A stretch of DNA of 64,000 bases. It comes from Budorcas taxicolor. Its lineage: Eukaryota; Chordata; Mammalia; Artiodactyla; Bovidae. Shown one piece after another: positions 10,612-22,186 of the stretch. Under the pieces are notes generated by a model. The model was not told the DNA's origin, made no database searches, and saw only the letters and a program-made list of their open reading frames with translations. The DNA lies in assembly GCF_023091745.1 (NCBI RefSeq), contig NC_068920.1, positions 148,147,622 to 148,211,621 of the forward strand, in the 5' to 3' direction. The translations under genes were made by a program, and so were the position numbers. Every line of letters starts with the position of its first letter. The first letter of the stretch is position 1.

Positions 10612-10742
10612 AGATCCACTAGGGAACAAGTGATATGATGCTCTGGGCACAGGGGTTGCTGCTGCCTTGTCCCTAGAATGACTTTCATGTAATTTTGCAA
10701 CACTGGCCTGTGAGGAAGACCCAGAAGATTCCTGCAAAGGGG

Positions 10743-10896
10743 CAGATCAGGAGGCAGCCGTGTGTGTCTGTGTGAGTGTGCAGATCAGGAGGCAGCTGTG
10801 TGTGTCTGCGTGTGAGTGTGTGTCTGCGTGTGAGGGTGCAGATCAGGATGCAGCCATGTGTGTCTCCATGTGAGTGTGTGTCTGCGTGTGAGGGTG
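10743..10896 (+). repeat. GT-rich minisatellite, three units
   Basis: Units beginning CAGATCAGGA(G/T)GCAGC start at 10743, 10781 and 10839. The first spans 38 bases; the next two span 58, because a 20-base TGTCTGCGTGTGAGGGTG-like module has been added. Several reading frames through it are low complexity. Confidence 0.85.
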
Positions 10897-10923
10897 CGTT
10901 TATATGTGTGTTTGTGTCCTGGA

Positions 10924-11140
10924 GGGCTTCCCTGCTGGCTCAGATTGTAAAGAATCTGCCTGCCGGTGCAGAAGATCCAGGAGAGGTGGATTTGATCCCT
11001 GGATTGGGAAGATCCCCTGGAGAAGGGAATGGCTACCCACTCCAGTATTCTTGCCTGGGAAATCCCATGGACAGGGGAGCCTGGCGGACTACAGTCCAAG
11101 GGGTCCCAAAGAATCAGACACTACTGAGCAGCTAATACTT
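10924..11140 (+). mobile_element. Bov-tA SINE, plus strand
   Basis: Head 'GGGCTTCCCTGCTGGCTCAG', body 'CTACCCACTCCAGTATTCTT' and tail 'AGAATCAGACACTACTGAGC'. It abuts the minisatellite. Confidence 0.92.
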
Positions 11141-13292
11141 TTGTATGCTGGAGGTCAGCGTACCTGCAAATGGAGGTGAAGACAGCACCCAGGGAGGTGC
11201 CCTTTCCAGTGTCCCCTTCCATCCCTTCCCCATCCTACCTCCTCCTTCCTCCCGTAAGATGAGTGATGAACTAGAGAGGCAGTGCAGTGCTCTTGAGGAA
11301 CTTTTCTTATTGGCCGTGTTTCAAATGGACTGTGTGAAATGATTTACTGGGTGAACACTTGATGTCACCTTCCTTTGATGTGTGGTACCCTAATCACACC
11401 CTCGGGGTACTGCCAGACACAGGGCGCTTCTGAGCATCTCTTATTCCCAAGTGGTGCGATTATATCTCAGGCTATTTATGAGCCTCCAGGGTGTTTTTTT
11501 TTTTTTTAAACTGTAATAAATAAATCAATTATTTAAGGCGATCACTTTGATCACCATGAGCTGCAGGTTTGCAGTGGAGAAGCTTAGCTGGTCTTGAGAA
11601 GCACTGTCCCCTGCCAGCATGTCATGCAGCCCTGCCCTTCCTCAGGGACTCCTGATTGTCAGGCATCCTGCTGTCACCAGCAGGCTTGAAATCGGTCACC
11701 AGGTGCCCCTGGGAACCCAGAGCACTGCGGGCTGCATGGCATTCCCACATCTGAGAATGTGGCCACGGCAGATACCCCCAGAGTAGTCAGGATGCCTGTG
11801 GTCTGTGCTCCCCTCAAAGAGGCCCAAAGGGGGAGCCACTTCTGCCTTCCTGGGAATCCAGGCATCATGTTCTCTAAAACAACACTGATGTTGATGCTGG
11901 TGGCGAGAAAGGAATTTGGGGGTCCCTTAGGGTCTGTATAATTAGCATTTATATCATATTAATGAGGTGCTAATTGCTCTCGCAATCCTTGTAATGCAGA
12001 TTCATCTAGTCCTGTTTGCACCGTCATGTACGGTGTAATATCTCCTAGCCTCTCCGTTGCTGTCAATCATCACTGGGGAGCCGGTGAATAAGTAGCATCT
12101 TTCACAGCAGCTCACTACACCCTGGGCACACCTTTCGGAGCGGGAGGAATAAGACTGTTCTAAGCCTGTTAGGGTCATTTGAAAGTTACAGTCTCTGCCA
12201 AGGGAAGGGGCGTTTGCAAGGGTGCGCTGCAGTGACTTTACTGTAGGACTGGCATGGACAGATTAGCCAGCTGGCCCTGAGAGAGTGCATCAGTGACCCC
12301 AGGAGCCTGGGAGCTGGCGAAGGCTATTGGAGGTCCGCCTCCTTGTCCATCTCCTCTCTGCTTTCTGGGTGCAGGAAAAGCTGAGCAGTTGTAGGGAGGG
12401 GGCCACGCTGGGGCCTGAGGCAAAAGTAGAAATAAGATGCCCCGTGTATACTTAGCAAAACCTCCTCCCATGTTTTGAATCAGGCAGAAAAAATAAATAG
12501 AAGCTCTGCAATCACAAAACCATGACTATAGATAGCCCTGCATGTCCCAGTCTGTTTGCACCCCTCATGGAGCTCAGTGGGTGCCCAGGCCACAGAAGTG
12601 ATGGTGGCAGGGGCCAGGGGATGGGGGAAGCGTGGCAACCATGGCAGGTCAGGAACCGCTGTCTCAGAAACCACAGAATCAAACGCACAACAGCCTGTCT
12701 CTGCTTAAAATTTTGGACATTTTGTTCACGATGGGTTTTGGCATTGATTTTTGTTTTTAAAATTATTGCATTAAAAATTATTTATCTTGATGACTGAGAT
12801 TCTGGCTTCTTCCACCGTGATTCCCTTGCCGCACCCCAGTCCTGGCCCAAAGTTGAAAGGGCTGTTGATTCTGTATCAGGGGTGACAACCCTGGGTTAGA
12901 AGGAGGATTGCCAGAGAAGTAGGGCATTCTGGGTCTTTCCTGGACTTCCCACCTTCTTAGACATTTGGGGAAAATCCCAACATTTTTGTTGTCTTTGAAA
13001 ATGAAGGGCAGGTCATTCAGCTGTGTTTTATAGACTTTTTTTTTTTTTTAATAGAGGTAGCTGTTTTAAATCTCTTTAGAAATAGTTCGGGTATTAGGAA
13101 TGATAAAAATCATTCTCCAGATCAAATTGGAGTCATCTGAACATGTGAAATGTGGAAGATGAACCTTGGGTTTGCATCGTGTTTAGGTTTCGATTGGCTT
13201 TTCCACTTTTAAGATGAATTTTCTTAGACTGGTTATTCAAGGTCTTTGGAGCCTCGGTTTTCTTATCAGTAAATGAAAATAATGCCATGTAT
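11141..13292. other. Unique sequence with conserved-looking core
   Basis: The 11935-12070 core (ATTAGCATTTATATCATATT, TAATGAGGTGCTAATTGCTC) is rich in TAAT/ATTA words with few G runs, as in developmental enhancers. A 17-T tract at 11491-11507 and another T tract at 13036-13051 are simple sequence. No exon is supported. Confidence 0.3.
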
Positions 13293-13516
13293 GGGCTTTC
13301 CTGGTGGCTCAGTGGTAAGCAGCGAGTGCAATGCAGGAGATGAGGGTTCGATCCCTGGGTTGGGAAGATCCCCTGGAGAAGGAAATGGCAACCCACTCCA
13401 CTATTCTTGCCTGGAAAATCCCATGGACAGAGGAGCCTGGCGGGCTACAGTCCCTGGGGTCGCAAAAGAGTTGGACAAGACTTGGCAACTAAACGACAAC
13501 AATAACAACAATAAAA
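13293..13516 (+). mobile_element. Bov-tA SINE, plus strand
   Basis: Full-length: 'GGGCTTTCCTGGTGGCTCAG', 'GGTTCGATCCCTGGGTTGGG' (B-box-like), 'GGCAACCCACTCCACTATTC', and an (AAC)n-rich tail. The AAC tail is typical of a BovB-like 3' end. Confidence 0.93.
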
Positions 13517-15916
13517 TGGGGTTGTTTTCCGGACTCAGTGAAACAATCTGGGCAAAAGAATCTTGCATACGTTAGGCTTGACAAATTTCTAGTTTCCCTC
13601 TTCATTTGAAAAAAAAACTGCTCTGTGTTCACAAATGATTTCTGAATTCATGTCCCAGCAAATGGACATTTGATCTTTCATTTATTCAGTCACACAGCTA
13701 CTAGATTCTAGCTGCTGGGTTTCCTGAGGCCCCAAGCCCCAAGATCCCAATACTGCTTCGTGGGATGCAGGACTTACATATCCCCTCCCCCTCCCAGCCA
13801 TTCCGAGGGGAATACAGGGCTCTTTTCCCTGTATCATCTCCCTTCGTCCTCCTTTCCCTCTCCAGCTCTTGGGGGAGAACTTTGCATGTTGCAGAGGCTT
13901 CTTTCAGACTTCATGATGGTTCTGTGGAACAGCCCTCTGCTGCGGGGGGAGAGACACACCAGTGAGGGAGGCCCTGTCACTGTGTGGGGAGGTCTTGTCA
14001 CGTGTGGCATGTGGGGTGGTCCTCGGGGTTGCCCAAGTCACTCTGTGCTCTTTGTAAGCATCCGGGGTAGCCGTTTTCCAGGTTTGGGGCTGAGGTCCTC
14101 CTGCCCACCTAAAACTGAATCCGATGTTGTGGGACTGGTCTTGGTGGCAGATACCATTGGCTGGTGGTCCCATCCCCCAGGTCGGTCCAACCCCCATAAC
14201 CTTTGCTACCCGCTGGGTAGGGGTGGCACCGGGTCTAGTGCTGGCCAGAGGGAGAGAGGAAGCAGAGTTTGTTGAGAGTTCCTGAAAACTTGGGTTGCGG
14301 GGCTGACTTCCTTTTTCTCTCTGATGGCGCCCACACGAAGTGCTGGGTGGGGCAGGTCTTACCAATGGAGCCTCGACGGAGAGGCTGCGGCAGTCTCAGA
14401 ATGGGGCCGCCGAGCCAGAAGGGCGAGCCCCCTGATTTGTTTAAGCCACTGTGGTCAGGTTTGCTGTCACTTTCAGCCAAAAGCCTTCCTCTCGGGTACA
14501 CCACCAGCTCCTGTGATCCAGGGGGCTACCAGGGAGGATGCTCGGGGGGATAGATAGATAGGAGGCCCGGCCTGCCTGGTGCTCGGAGGGTCGCCCCTGT
14601 GACCTGAGGCAGCCGGGTTCCTGGGCTTCTCTAGACTTCGGATGAGTCACCCTGGTTCCTGATGCCCGGGGAACCCTGGAAGATCCACTCTACCCTTCAG
14701 CTGGCTCTGCCCAGAGGCATCACTTATGGTTGCAGACTTTGCTTGGGCTTCAGCTGGGGCCCCTCCTTCTGGAAATGCATGTTGACCCTTGACTGGGAAA
14801 AGATACATTTCCATAGAGTGAATATCTGCAAAGGAGGGGCGAGGTAGCCTTCGCGGAGAGCATCATTAGATGCCAACATATTATCTTGTTATAAGAAGTT
14901 CTTCAAACCCTAACCCTGTGAAAGCTTGTTGACAAGATGAATGGTAACTTCCGTAAAATTGGAGGGTAAAGCATTTCAGAGACAGAGTAAGTCATGAACT
15001 GTGATTTTTTGAGGGCAGTGCCTACCGAGTGGATTAAACCTGTCAGAGGGAGGGGGTGCCATGCTGTGTCTACTTCTCAACCACACTGAGATGCTGTGAT
15101 GCAGGCACGGGGGTCCAGGGGCTGCTCATTCAGGGACCCCTTCTCTTTGATCCTATGGCACTGTCCTGCCCTGGGGTCCCTCTGGCCTCCCCTGTCCCTC
15201 CCTCCAACTGGGTCCTGCCCATCACCAACTGTTGGCAACTGAGCCAATCACTAAAGTTGCCTCCCAGTTCACAGAGGTGAGATGAATTCTGTTTCCTGGA
15301 CATCACTGTGAGTTTTAACTCAAAAGTATGAGTACAATTTCAGGTACCAGCAGAGACTTGGTGGGGCTGGGGGACTGATGAGTGCTGGCCAGTGGCAGAA
15401 GAGGGACATTTTTATCAGATGGTAAAATGCATAACCCTCTTCAAAGTCCTGGTTATAGACAAAAGTGACATATGTTTATCTAGAATAGATCCTGATGAAT
15501 CTGCTTTTTAAAAGGCTCCAGACGAAAACAGTCTTCTGTAGGTTGTGGCAACTGTGAGGATGCTAATTTTATGGTGAGCCATAAATTGATTGACAGGCGG
15601 CAAAGCAACCATGGGGTGGAAGACGAGGGGCTCGGAGACTGGAGGTGGCGACTGGCGGGAGACGACCTCGGTGGCCGAGGGGCTGGGGGTACACACCAGG
15701 AAAGCAAGCTGGGAAGGGATTCCAGCCAGAGAGCTATTCAGGGGCTCTGGTTGGGCTTGGGGGATCAGAGGCCCTGGAAGCCGGTCAAGCTGCTCTGTCC
15801 AGGGAAGAGCCTTGCTGGAGGGATGCTGGGGAAGGGGATGCTGCCCGAGGGGACATGGCAACAGCAGCATGGCTTGGGCACCAAGAACCATGCTGACATG
15901 ACCTGTAGAGAGCTCC
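13517..15916. other. GC-rich unique sequence
   Basis: 171- and 153-codon frames on opposite strands (13760-14365) overlap and reflect few stops in GC-rich DNA. I see no domain or splice-site pattern. CpG is present but sparse, so no CpG island is called. A CCCTAACCC word at 14909 is too short to be telomeric. Confidence 0.35.
14425..14497 (+). repeat. LTR-like fragment (tentative MaLR)
   Basis: 'GTTTAAGCCACTGTGGTCAG' followed by 'TTTGCTGTCACTTTCAGCC' resembles the end of MaLR-type LTRs. It is short and diverged, with no partner LTR. Confidence 0.25.
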
Positions 15917-15947
15917 AAAAAAAAAGCAAAAAAAAAAAAAAAAAAAA
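15917..15947 (+). repeat. Poly-A tract with one GC interruption
   Basis: Nine As, GC, then twenty As. It could be the tail of an old retroposon, but no recognisable body lies upstream. Confidence 0.8.
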
Positions 15948-16032
15948 TCCCAAAAGCAAACCAACACTTTACTGGTCTAGGAAAAGGGTCAGAACTAGAA
16001 GAAGAGCCAAGTCTACGGATTTTTTAAAAAGT

Positions 16033-16055
16033 TATCTATCTATCTATCTATCTAC
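16033..16055 (+). repeat. (TATC)n microsatellite
   Basis: Just under six uninterrupted TATC units, immediately next to the tail end of the adjoining minus-strand CHR SINE. Retroposon tails commonly seed such tracts. Confidence 0.9.
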
Positions 16056-16311
16056 TTTTGGCCGTGTTGGGTCTGCATTGCCGAGTGAGGGCTTTCTCTA
16101 GTTGCGCGGAGCTGGGGCTCCTCTCTCGCTGTGGGGCGTGGTCTTCTCGTCGCAGCAGCTTCTCTTGTTTCCGAGCGTGGGCTCTAGCGCCCTTAGGCTC
16201 AGGTGTTGTGGCACTCTGAGGCATGTGGAATCATCCCAGACCAGGGATCCAACCTGTGTCCCCTACAATTGTCAGGCGGATTCTTCACGGCTGTACTGCC
16301 AGGGAAGCCCT
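16056..16311 (-). mobile_element. CHR-type SINE, minus strand
   Basis: Text 'TTGGCCGTGTTGGGTCTGCA', 'GCTTTCTCTAGTTGCGCGGA', 'GACCAGGGATCCAACCTGTG' and the inverted head 'CTGTACTGCCAGGGAAGCCC' fit the CHR family of cetartiodactyl SINEs. CpG-rich relative to surroundings. The TATC tract is at its 3' end. Confidence 0.8.
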
Positions 16312-17834
16312 GATCTATGGACTTTTGATTTCATCTTTATCCCTGTGGTTCACTCACCTTTGAGTGAGCTGTTATTTAAACTCAGTATCAAGACGCAAGT
16401 GAATGCACCATTGGGGTTGGGGTCTGTATTCTCTTCGTCTCCACATGAAGCCTGATGCTTTGCACATGGCAGCCACCCAGGAGTGTTTGCTGATTGGATG
16501 GAAGAGCTCCCCTCCACCGACTTGAATGAGACAGGGCTGGGGTCTCAGAGAGGAGAAACCCTTACGTCCCCCTTGGTGGTGTTGAAGTTTCGATCCTCTG
16601 GTTTGGGGAATTTCCTGCTGTGGGAGTCTTTTTGCCTGGTAGACTCAACCCTCTTGAGACCAAGAGATGAGAGACAAGGCATTTCACCTCTGGGCCAAAC
16701 ATGTGCCTCTGGGGCTGCGGCCCCCCAGTGATGATAGCAACAGAAGAGGGGTGATGGGCACATCTCACTGTTTTCCATCAACTGTCTTCTTCTGGAACAC
16801 TGGGACACTGTTCCAAGTGCGGTCTTGAAAAAAGCTTGACTTTTTACTCTTCCTACTTTTGAAAACAGGCCCTGTGTCGTAGAGTTCATTTCTAAGCTGA
16901 AATTGACCATTGCATGCCCATGGTCCCCCCCAGAATAAGCCTCTACCATAGCATCAATACACAGGGTTCACTTTGCTTCCTTTTTACATGGCGCCAGGAC
17001 GGGGGCGTGTTTTTGCCACCCACACCTGGCGCATAGTCCGCTCTCACAGGTATTTTGCTGAAAGTGACTCCAACACTGAAGATTCTTTTAAAATGTATTT
17101 TTCATATCTGGTGGGAAGTAGCTGTTTCAATCATTCAGCTGTTTCAAACCAAGAAATTCACCTTGACTTCAGCTGTCTCTGAGTTTAGGGCAAAACTTAT
17201 TTTTGACCTGAAACGTATAGATAAATACCCTCTGCTTCAATGCTGCCCTGATAAACATATCATTGGTCTCTCCAGGTAGAGTGTAGCCTGTGGGTGCTAC
17301 CATGTGAAACACTCACAACATAAGATTTGCAAACAGTTATAATTCTACGGTTTGCTTTGGCCGCCCCCTCCTCTGTGTGTGCGCGTGTGTGTCCATGGTG
17401 CGTGTTGTGTGCAGACTGACAGCCGGCATGCCCATGGCATGGCATGTACTACGTGGCAGCTCTCTGCTAGATTCATCCCTGAGCCTTGTGCTGCTCTGGG
17501 CTGCAGATGTTATAAGAAGTGAGATGATTTACAGAGGTTAACAAAATCCTGGAAGCCTGATATGGAAAGAGAAAAGAGAAGCCCATATTTCTGTTTAGCA
17601 ATGCCTTGTGCTAATTAAAATATTTCCAACATGATAGTAAGTTGGATTAGAGTGTAAATTTAATAACATTAAATCAATTAGCCCTTGGTGACAGCCTTTT
17701 CTGATGGGTGCAAAGATGAATAAGAAATGGTGCCTGCTCCCCAAAAGCTGATAGTCAATGAAAGAAAAAAAATACACATAGATGCAGATATATAGAGATA
17801 GATAAGCAGAGAGTAGATAGATCCAGTGTATATT
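16312..17834. other. Unique sequence
   Basis: No exon is recognised. The segment 17590-17690 (GTGCTAATTAAAATATTTCC, AAATCAATTAGCCCTTGG) is AT-rich and looks like a conserved element. At 17705-17765 'GCAAAGATGAATAAGAAATG' followed by GGTGCCTGCTCCCCAA resembles an inverted L2 3' end. Confidence 0.3.
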
Positions 17835-18025
17835 TAACTGAGTGTTTATTGTATGTCGGGCTCTGATGACTTAATCACAGCTTCACAATGAGTCTTTAAG
17901 ACCCTTCAGTGCAGTAGGTAATGCTACTGTTACTTGTATCTATGTAACTGAGGCACAGAAAGGTGGCAAAATGTGAGAAAGTGCACACAGCTAAAAAGCA
18001 GGAGAGCCAGCATCCGACAGATCCG
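17835..18025 (+). repeat. MIR SINE, plus strand
   Basis: Landmarks in order: 'GTTTATTGTATGTCGGGCTC', 'GTAGGTAATGCTACTGTTAC', 'AACTGAGGCACAGAAAGGTG' and 'CACACAGCTAAAAAGCAGGA'. Confidence 0.8.
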
Positions 18026-19213
18026 ATGACCGTGAAGTCAGTATGGTTCCCCCAGGTGCCAGGTGGGCACCTTTCCTTTTAGTTTGCTCATCTCTGCAGT
18101 TGGCCCAGGAGGATGTGCCCAGGGGAGGGATGAGGAAGTAGGTGAGGGTAGACAGACCCCTTCTTCCTGGTGGCGGTACCAGGACGAGGCCCTGGCACGT
18201 GGAGACAGTTAGGCTGCCTGAGTTCCCCAATCTGGTTATTGAACGTGACCATGTGGTTGGCAGGGCAAGGGGTTTTAGAGGACATTTGGAAAACTGAAGT
18301 GCAGGTTAGAATTCAGTTTAAACAGAATATTGGAAGTTAGAACCTGGTCAAGGTTCAACGGGTGGTTCAAACTTTGGAAACAACTGCATGAAGTTATGGA
18401 AGGTTACCTTCTGATTCGTTTTCGATTAAAATAACATTTTGGAGTCAAGATAAGTTCTTTGGCAACAGATGTGTTGGTGGTGGTGGTGGTGGTGGGGTGG
18501 GTAACAATAAAAAACCGAGGTCAGAAGGGAATTAATTCCAGCTGCTTGTTTCAGATAACTGAAAACACTAAAATATATCTGAAAAGAAGGCAGCTAGAAA
18601 TGCTTTCCTTACGGAGTCACGCATTGTTTGCATTCATGGGCTAAATAATTCAAGCTGTATTTAAGAGGGCCTTGACAGAAGCCCACCTTGAGAATACCAG
18701 GATTTTGTTCTTCTGCTTGGCTTATTGATAGTATTGGATTTCCTTTTTCTAGAAGACCAGTTCATCGTTACAAACAGGTAGTGTCACCTAAGAGGTGCTA
18801 TTGTCATGGAGGTGATTACAGATGCTAATGACGAGGTGGCAGCTGAAAGAGGCCAACTGAATGTGGGGCACAACCTGGCATGAGGTGAAGATGCCTGAGA
18901 AATTACAGATGTGGGTCACAGAAACCGGAAGCTCCTTGTCCACTCAGCTGAGGGACTTTCCACTCTGGGGGAATAATAAGCACCTTTGCAACCGCCTGAT
19001 AAAGCTGACATTTAAAAATGATGTCTACACTCCAATGGGGCATCAAAAACTGACTCAGGAGGACTGCAGGGCAAAAATTTGGCAGCCTGATTTACTGCTG
19101 AATTTCTAAATACTGGGCAAAGTTTCCATAAGAAATGAACGTTCAGGAAAATGTACATTTGCTCATTAATTCATTCATCAAAGCGCTGTTGAGAGTTGAA
19201 CTTACGCCTGGTA
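18026..19213. other. Unique sequence with a (GGT)n tract
   Basis: 18474-18500 is a GGT microsatellite of about eight units that is also a weak quadruplex candidate. Around 18620-18680 'GTTTGCATTCATGGGCTAAA' has conserved-element character. No exon. Confidence 0.35.
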
Positions 19214-19730
19214 CCTGGTTGTTGTTGTTCAGTCACTCAGTCGTGTCCGACTCTTTGTGACCTCATGGACTGCAGCACTCCAGGCTTCCCTGTCCTTCAC
19301 CGTCTCCTGGAGCTTGCTCAAACTCATGTCCACTGAGTCGGTGATGCCATCCAGCCATCCCCTTCTCCTCTTGCCTTCAATCTTTCCCAGCATCGGGGTC
19401 TTTTCTAATCAGTCAGCTCTTCACATTAGGTGGCTAAAGTATTAGAACTTAAACTCTATATTCTAATGAATATCAGGGTTGATTTCCTTTAGGATGGACT
19501 GGTTTGATCTTGCTGTCCAAGGGATGCTCAAGAGTCTTCTCTAGTACCACACTTCGAAAGCATCAGTTCTTTGTTTCTCAGCCTTCTTTATGGTCCTACT
19601 CTCACATCTGGACAGGGCTACTAGATGAACCATAGCTTTCACAATATGGACCTTTGTTGGCAAAGTGATGTCTCTGCTTTCTAATACCCGGTCTAGGTTT
19701 GTCATAGCTTTCCTTCCAAGGAGCAAGGTT
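19214..19730 (-). mobile_element. BovB LINE 3' portion, minus strand
   Basis: The inverted 3' end starts after a GTT repeat tail ('TTCAGTCACTCAGTCGTGTC') and runs into the reverse-transcriptase C-terminal region ('GACCTTTGTTGGCAAAGTGA'). CCTGGTA flanks it at 19207-19213 and 19731-19737, a plausible 7-base target-site duplication. Frames are broken. Confidence 0.92.
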
Positions 19731-20348
19731 CCTGGTAAGATGCTGAAAATGCCCAGAGGCACAGGCTCGGTCCACTGCTAGGTGCGGAGAAAGATGACTG
19801 GGCACACGGTGCCGTGCACACTGCTATACAAATGGGGGTTGATGCACTCATTGGAGTGAAAGGGCCCCCTGGAGGAGTTGCTGAGCTGAGTTTTGCAGAC
19901 ACACAGGTGCCCAGAAGTGATGTGGAAAGGTGCTCCCAGCACATGCCACTTCCCTGCCTCCTGAATATTCTATTCAATCATTTTTTCTTGCTGAGGTTTT
20001 CTATTTTGCCTGGACTCTGTACCATAGAATTTGGAATCCAGTTATTTTCTAATCTCACCCCCACTGCCATTAGACTCACTTCCTCTCTAGGGCACAGGGC
20101 ATGAGATCGGTCACATAGAGAGTGCTCATTAGGGGAGCAACTGGAGCAATGTGGCTCTTCACTTTCGACTCTAAAAAGCAGCTCCACCAATACCACCTTC
20201 TGCTGGGAGACTAGTATCAAATGTTGTAAAATCCAGTTGTTAATGTTTACTAAACACAGGACCCTTTTTGTTTCAGATTAAACAGGCTGGCATTCATTTG
20301 CAGTAATTCAGAGAGCAAGCAGTCAGAATTTCAGACTGTGTGAGACAG
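19731..20348. other. Unique sequence
   Basis: No repeat or exon is recognised. Frames of 73-96 codons partly continue out of the neighbouring BovB. Confidence 0.35.
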
Positions 20349-20618
20349 TCACAGTAACACAACTAAGATAGAAATGTTGTCTTTCATGAGGTCTTCAGGG
20401 AGCTGTGATACGGCATATTTAACCATATTATTACAATTATTTGTGAGCAAGTGCTTCCGATGCGTTGAAACAATGTCTTCCTTGACACATTTTGATACTG
20501 TCTCCTCCATATACTGTTTATAAACTGGAATTGCTGTGCGAAAAGAAAAGTAAGATTGCTGGTCAGAGTTAAACCTCAGCAAATCAGTGAAGACTAGGTT
20601 AATGAAATTTTTTACCAA
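20349..20618 (-). pseudogene. Protein-like ORF, PP2C-like C-terminus (tentative relic)
   Basis: An open frame of 89 codons ending in a natural stop, with no repeat similarity. Its last 30 residues (MVKYAV, a short spacer, then KDNISILVVLL, with Asp-Asn at 80-81) resemble the end of PP2C/PPM phosphatase domains. There a hydrophobic helix precedes a D-N-(I/M)-(S/T) metal-site loop and a final beta strand. The spacer between helix and loop is a few residues longer than usual. An in-frame TGA lies two codons before the frame opens. A splice-acceptor-like TTTTGACAG sits near 20642, but its exon would hit that stop in this frame. No other PP2C motif was found on this strand. It may be a decayed last exon, a retrocopy fragment, or chance. 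Confidence 0.3.
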
Positions 20619-22186
20619 AGGTCATAGTAATAGGTTTTGCTCTGTCAAAATGTGAAATGTGCTTGGGGAAGGGGATTTGGTGGAGGCAACCTTTTGGAGG
20701 ATTGATGAGGCCAGTCAATGGAAATCAGAATTCATGGAAGTTCTGTCTCTTTTGCAGGGTTCACCCAGACCTTGTGTATTACACGGGGTGGGCGGGGGGA
20801 GCTCGGAGGAGCGGAACGCTCAGCTGCCTGCTTTTTGCACAGTGTCTGCATCTAAGGAGCGGCTGAGTCAGAGCCTGGCCTCAGGAGACACAGGACTTTC
20901 TCAAGACTCCTCCGTGGGTGTGTTGAGCCCAGAAGGGGAACATGCCCACTTCTGTCACAAGCACTGTGCAGACTGCCCTGGCTCAGCCTGGCAATGACTG
21001 TGCTGCAGTGGAGATGAACAGCTTTTTCCCTTCTGTGAACATCTTAACAATACTTTCCTCATTAACCACATTAAGCTCTGCCACCAAGAGCCTTGTCACA
21101 ATGATCACACTAAGGGAGGGGTGTGAGAGGCTGGAGACCCTCTCTCCTTTAGATTTGCATTGACTGTGGGTGAAGAAGACTCAGATCTTTTTGTTTTTTT
21201 AATGCAAAGATTCAGGATCCAGGGGTAAGAAATGTACTAGTGAATAGACGACAATGTGGCAAGACAACCTCCCTCCAGTTTTTAAACTTATGGTCACCTT
21301 GATTTCAACTATTTTGGATGATTTTATTTGGTGGCGGGTGGGGGGGGAGGTGCTGGAAGAAAGCTTGTCTCTTAATTACTTGACCTTGAAGTAACGGACA
21401 AGGGCAGTGTGTCTGAATCAGCCGGTGGGTTCTGAAGTGCTAAAGGAAGCCTTGGAGTCACCTGCCTGCGTGTTCCAGATCTGATCCTCACCTCTTTTTC
21501 AGCATCGCCTGATGGTTAATTTTTGTTACGCAGAAACACTTGGACTTGCGAGGCAAGGCTTCACTTTGATGGCTTATTTTTAAAGGGGAGAAACTGAGCA
21601 CCAGCTGACAGTCACCTTGGGATCATCTGTTTGCATCTCTAACTAGCATGTGCACCTCTTGCTAAATGTGTGTGTGTGTGTTTTCCTGTTTTCAGAAGCC
21701 CGCTGTGTGGCGAAAGAATTTCACAAGAGCCCTGGCCTGTTTCTCTTACAGTTCTTCCCATATTTTATTGTCTGGTTTTGCTGATAAGAAATGCCTGTGC
21801 AATTTGGGTTGAAACTACATAAGGGAAGAGTCCAAGGACTAAGTCCAGAGAGACCTTTTTAAAAAAGTATGTTTTGGCTTTTATAATCTAGGTGCACTTT
21901 GTCCTCCACCCGAGGGTTTAATTCACGAGGCGCCACTCAGAGCCAGGAGACCGCGCTTGCTCACTGCTTTCAAAAACGTCCTCCTTTGACAATATGTGTG
22001 TAACACGGGCGCCACACTCAGAGTTCACTCTGTTGCATCTCCGGCTCATAGATATTCTGAAACACTCCAGATTTCTCTTGGTTTCTGCCCCGGGCTTTTG
22101 CTCTGCATTCTCAAAGCTGCCCTTTATAGCCAGTCCTGGGTAGGGAAACAATCCCTTTTATTTCAAAGTCATTTATAGTATTATAG
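20619..22186. other. Unique sequence
   Basis: No repeats identified. 21335-21353 has a G-rich run (GGCGGGTGGGGGGGGAGG). 21668-21682 is a short GT repeat. 21890-22150 contains several CpGs and overlapping 60-77 codon frames, without domain evidence. Confidence 0.35.

Noticed and set aside
10785..11179. Repeated 60-105 codon ORFs with similar peptides here and at many other loci
   Set aside because: They are six-frame translations of Bov-tA bodies, not a gene family.
13760..14365. 171- and 153-codon ORFs on opposite strands
   Set aside because: They overlap in GC-rich sequence where stops are rare and show no domains.
13960..14620. Possible CpG island
   Set aside because: GC-rich but CpG dinucleotides are sparse and no promoter or first exon is seen.
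14905..14920. Telomere-like CCCTAACCC word
   Set aside because: Only about one and a half units; expected by chance.
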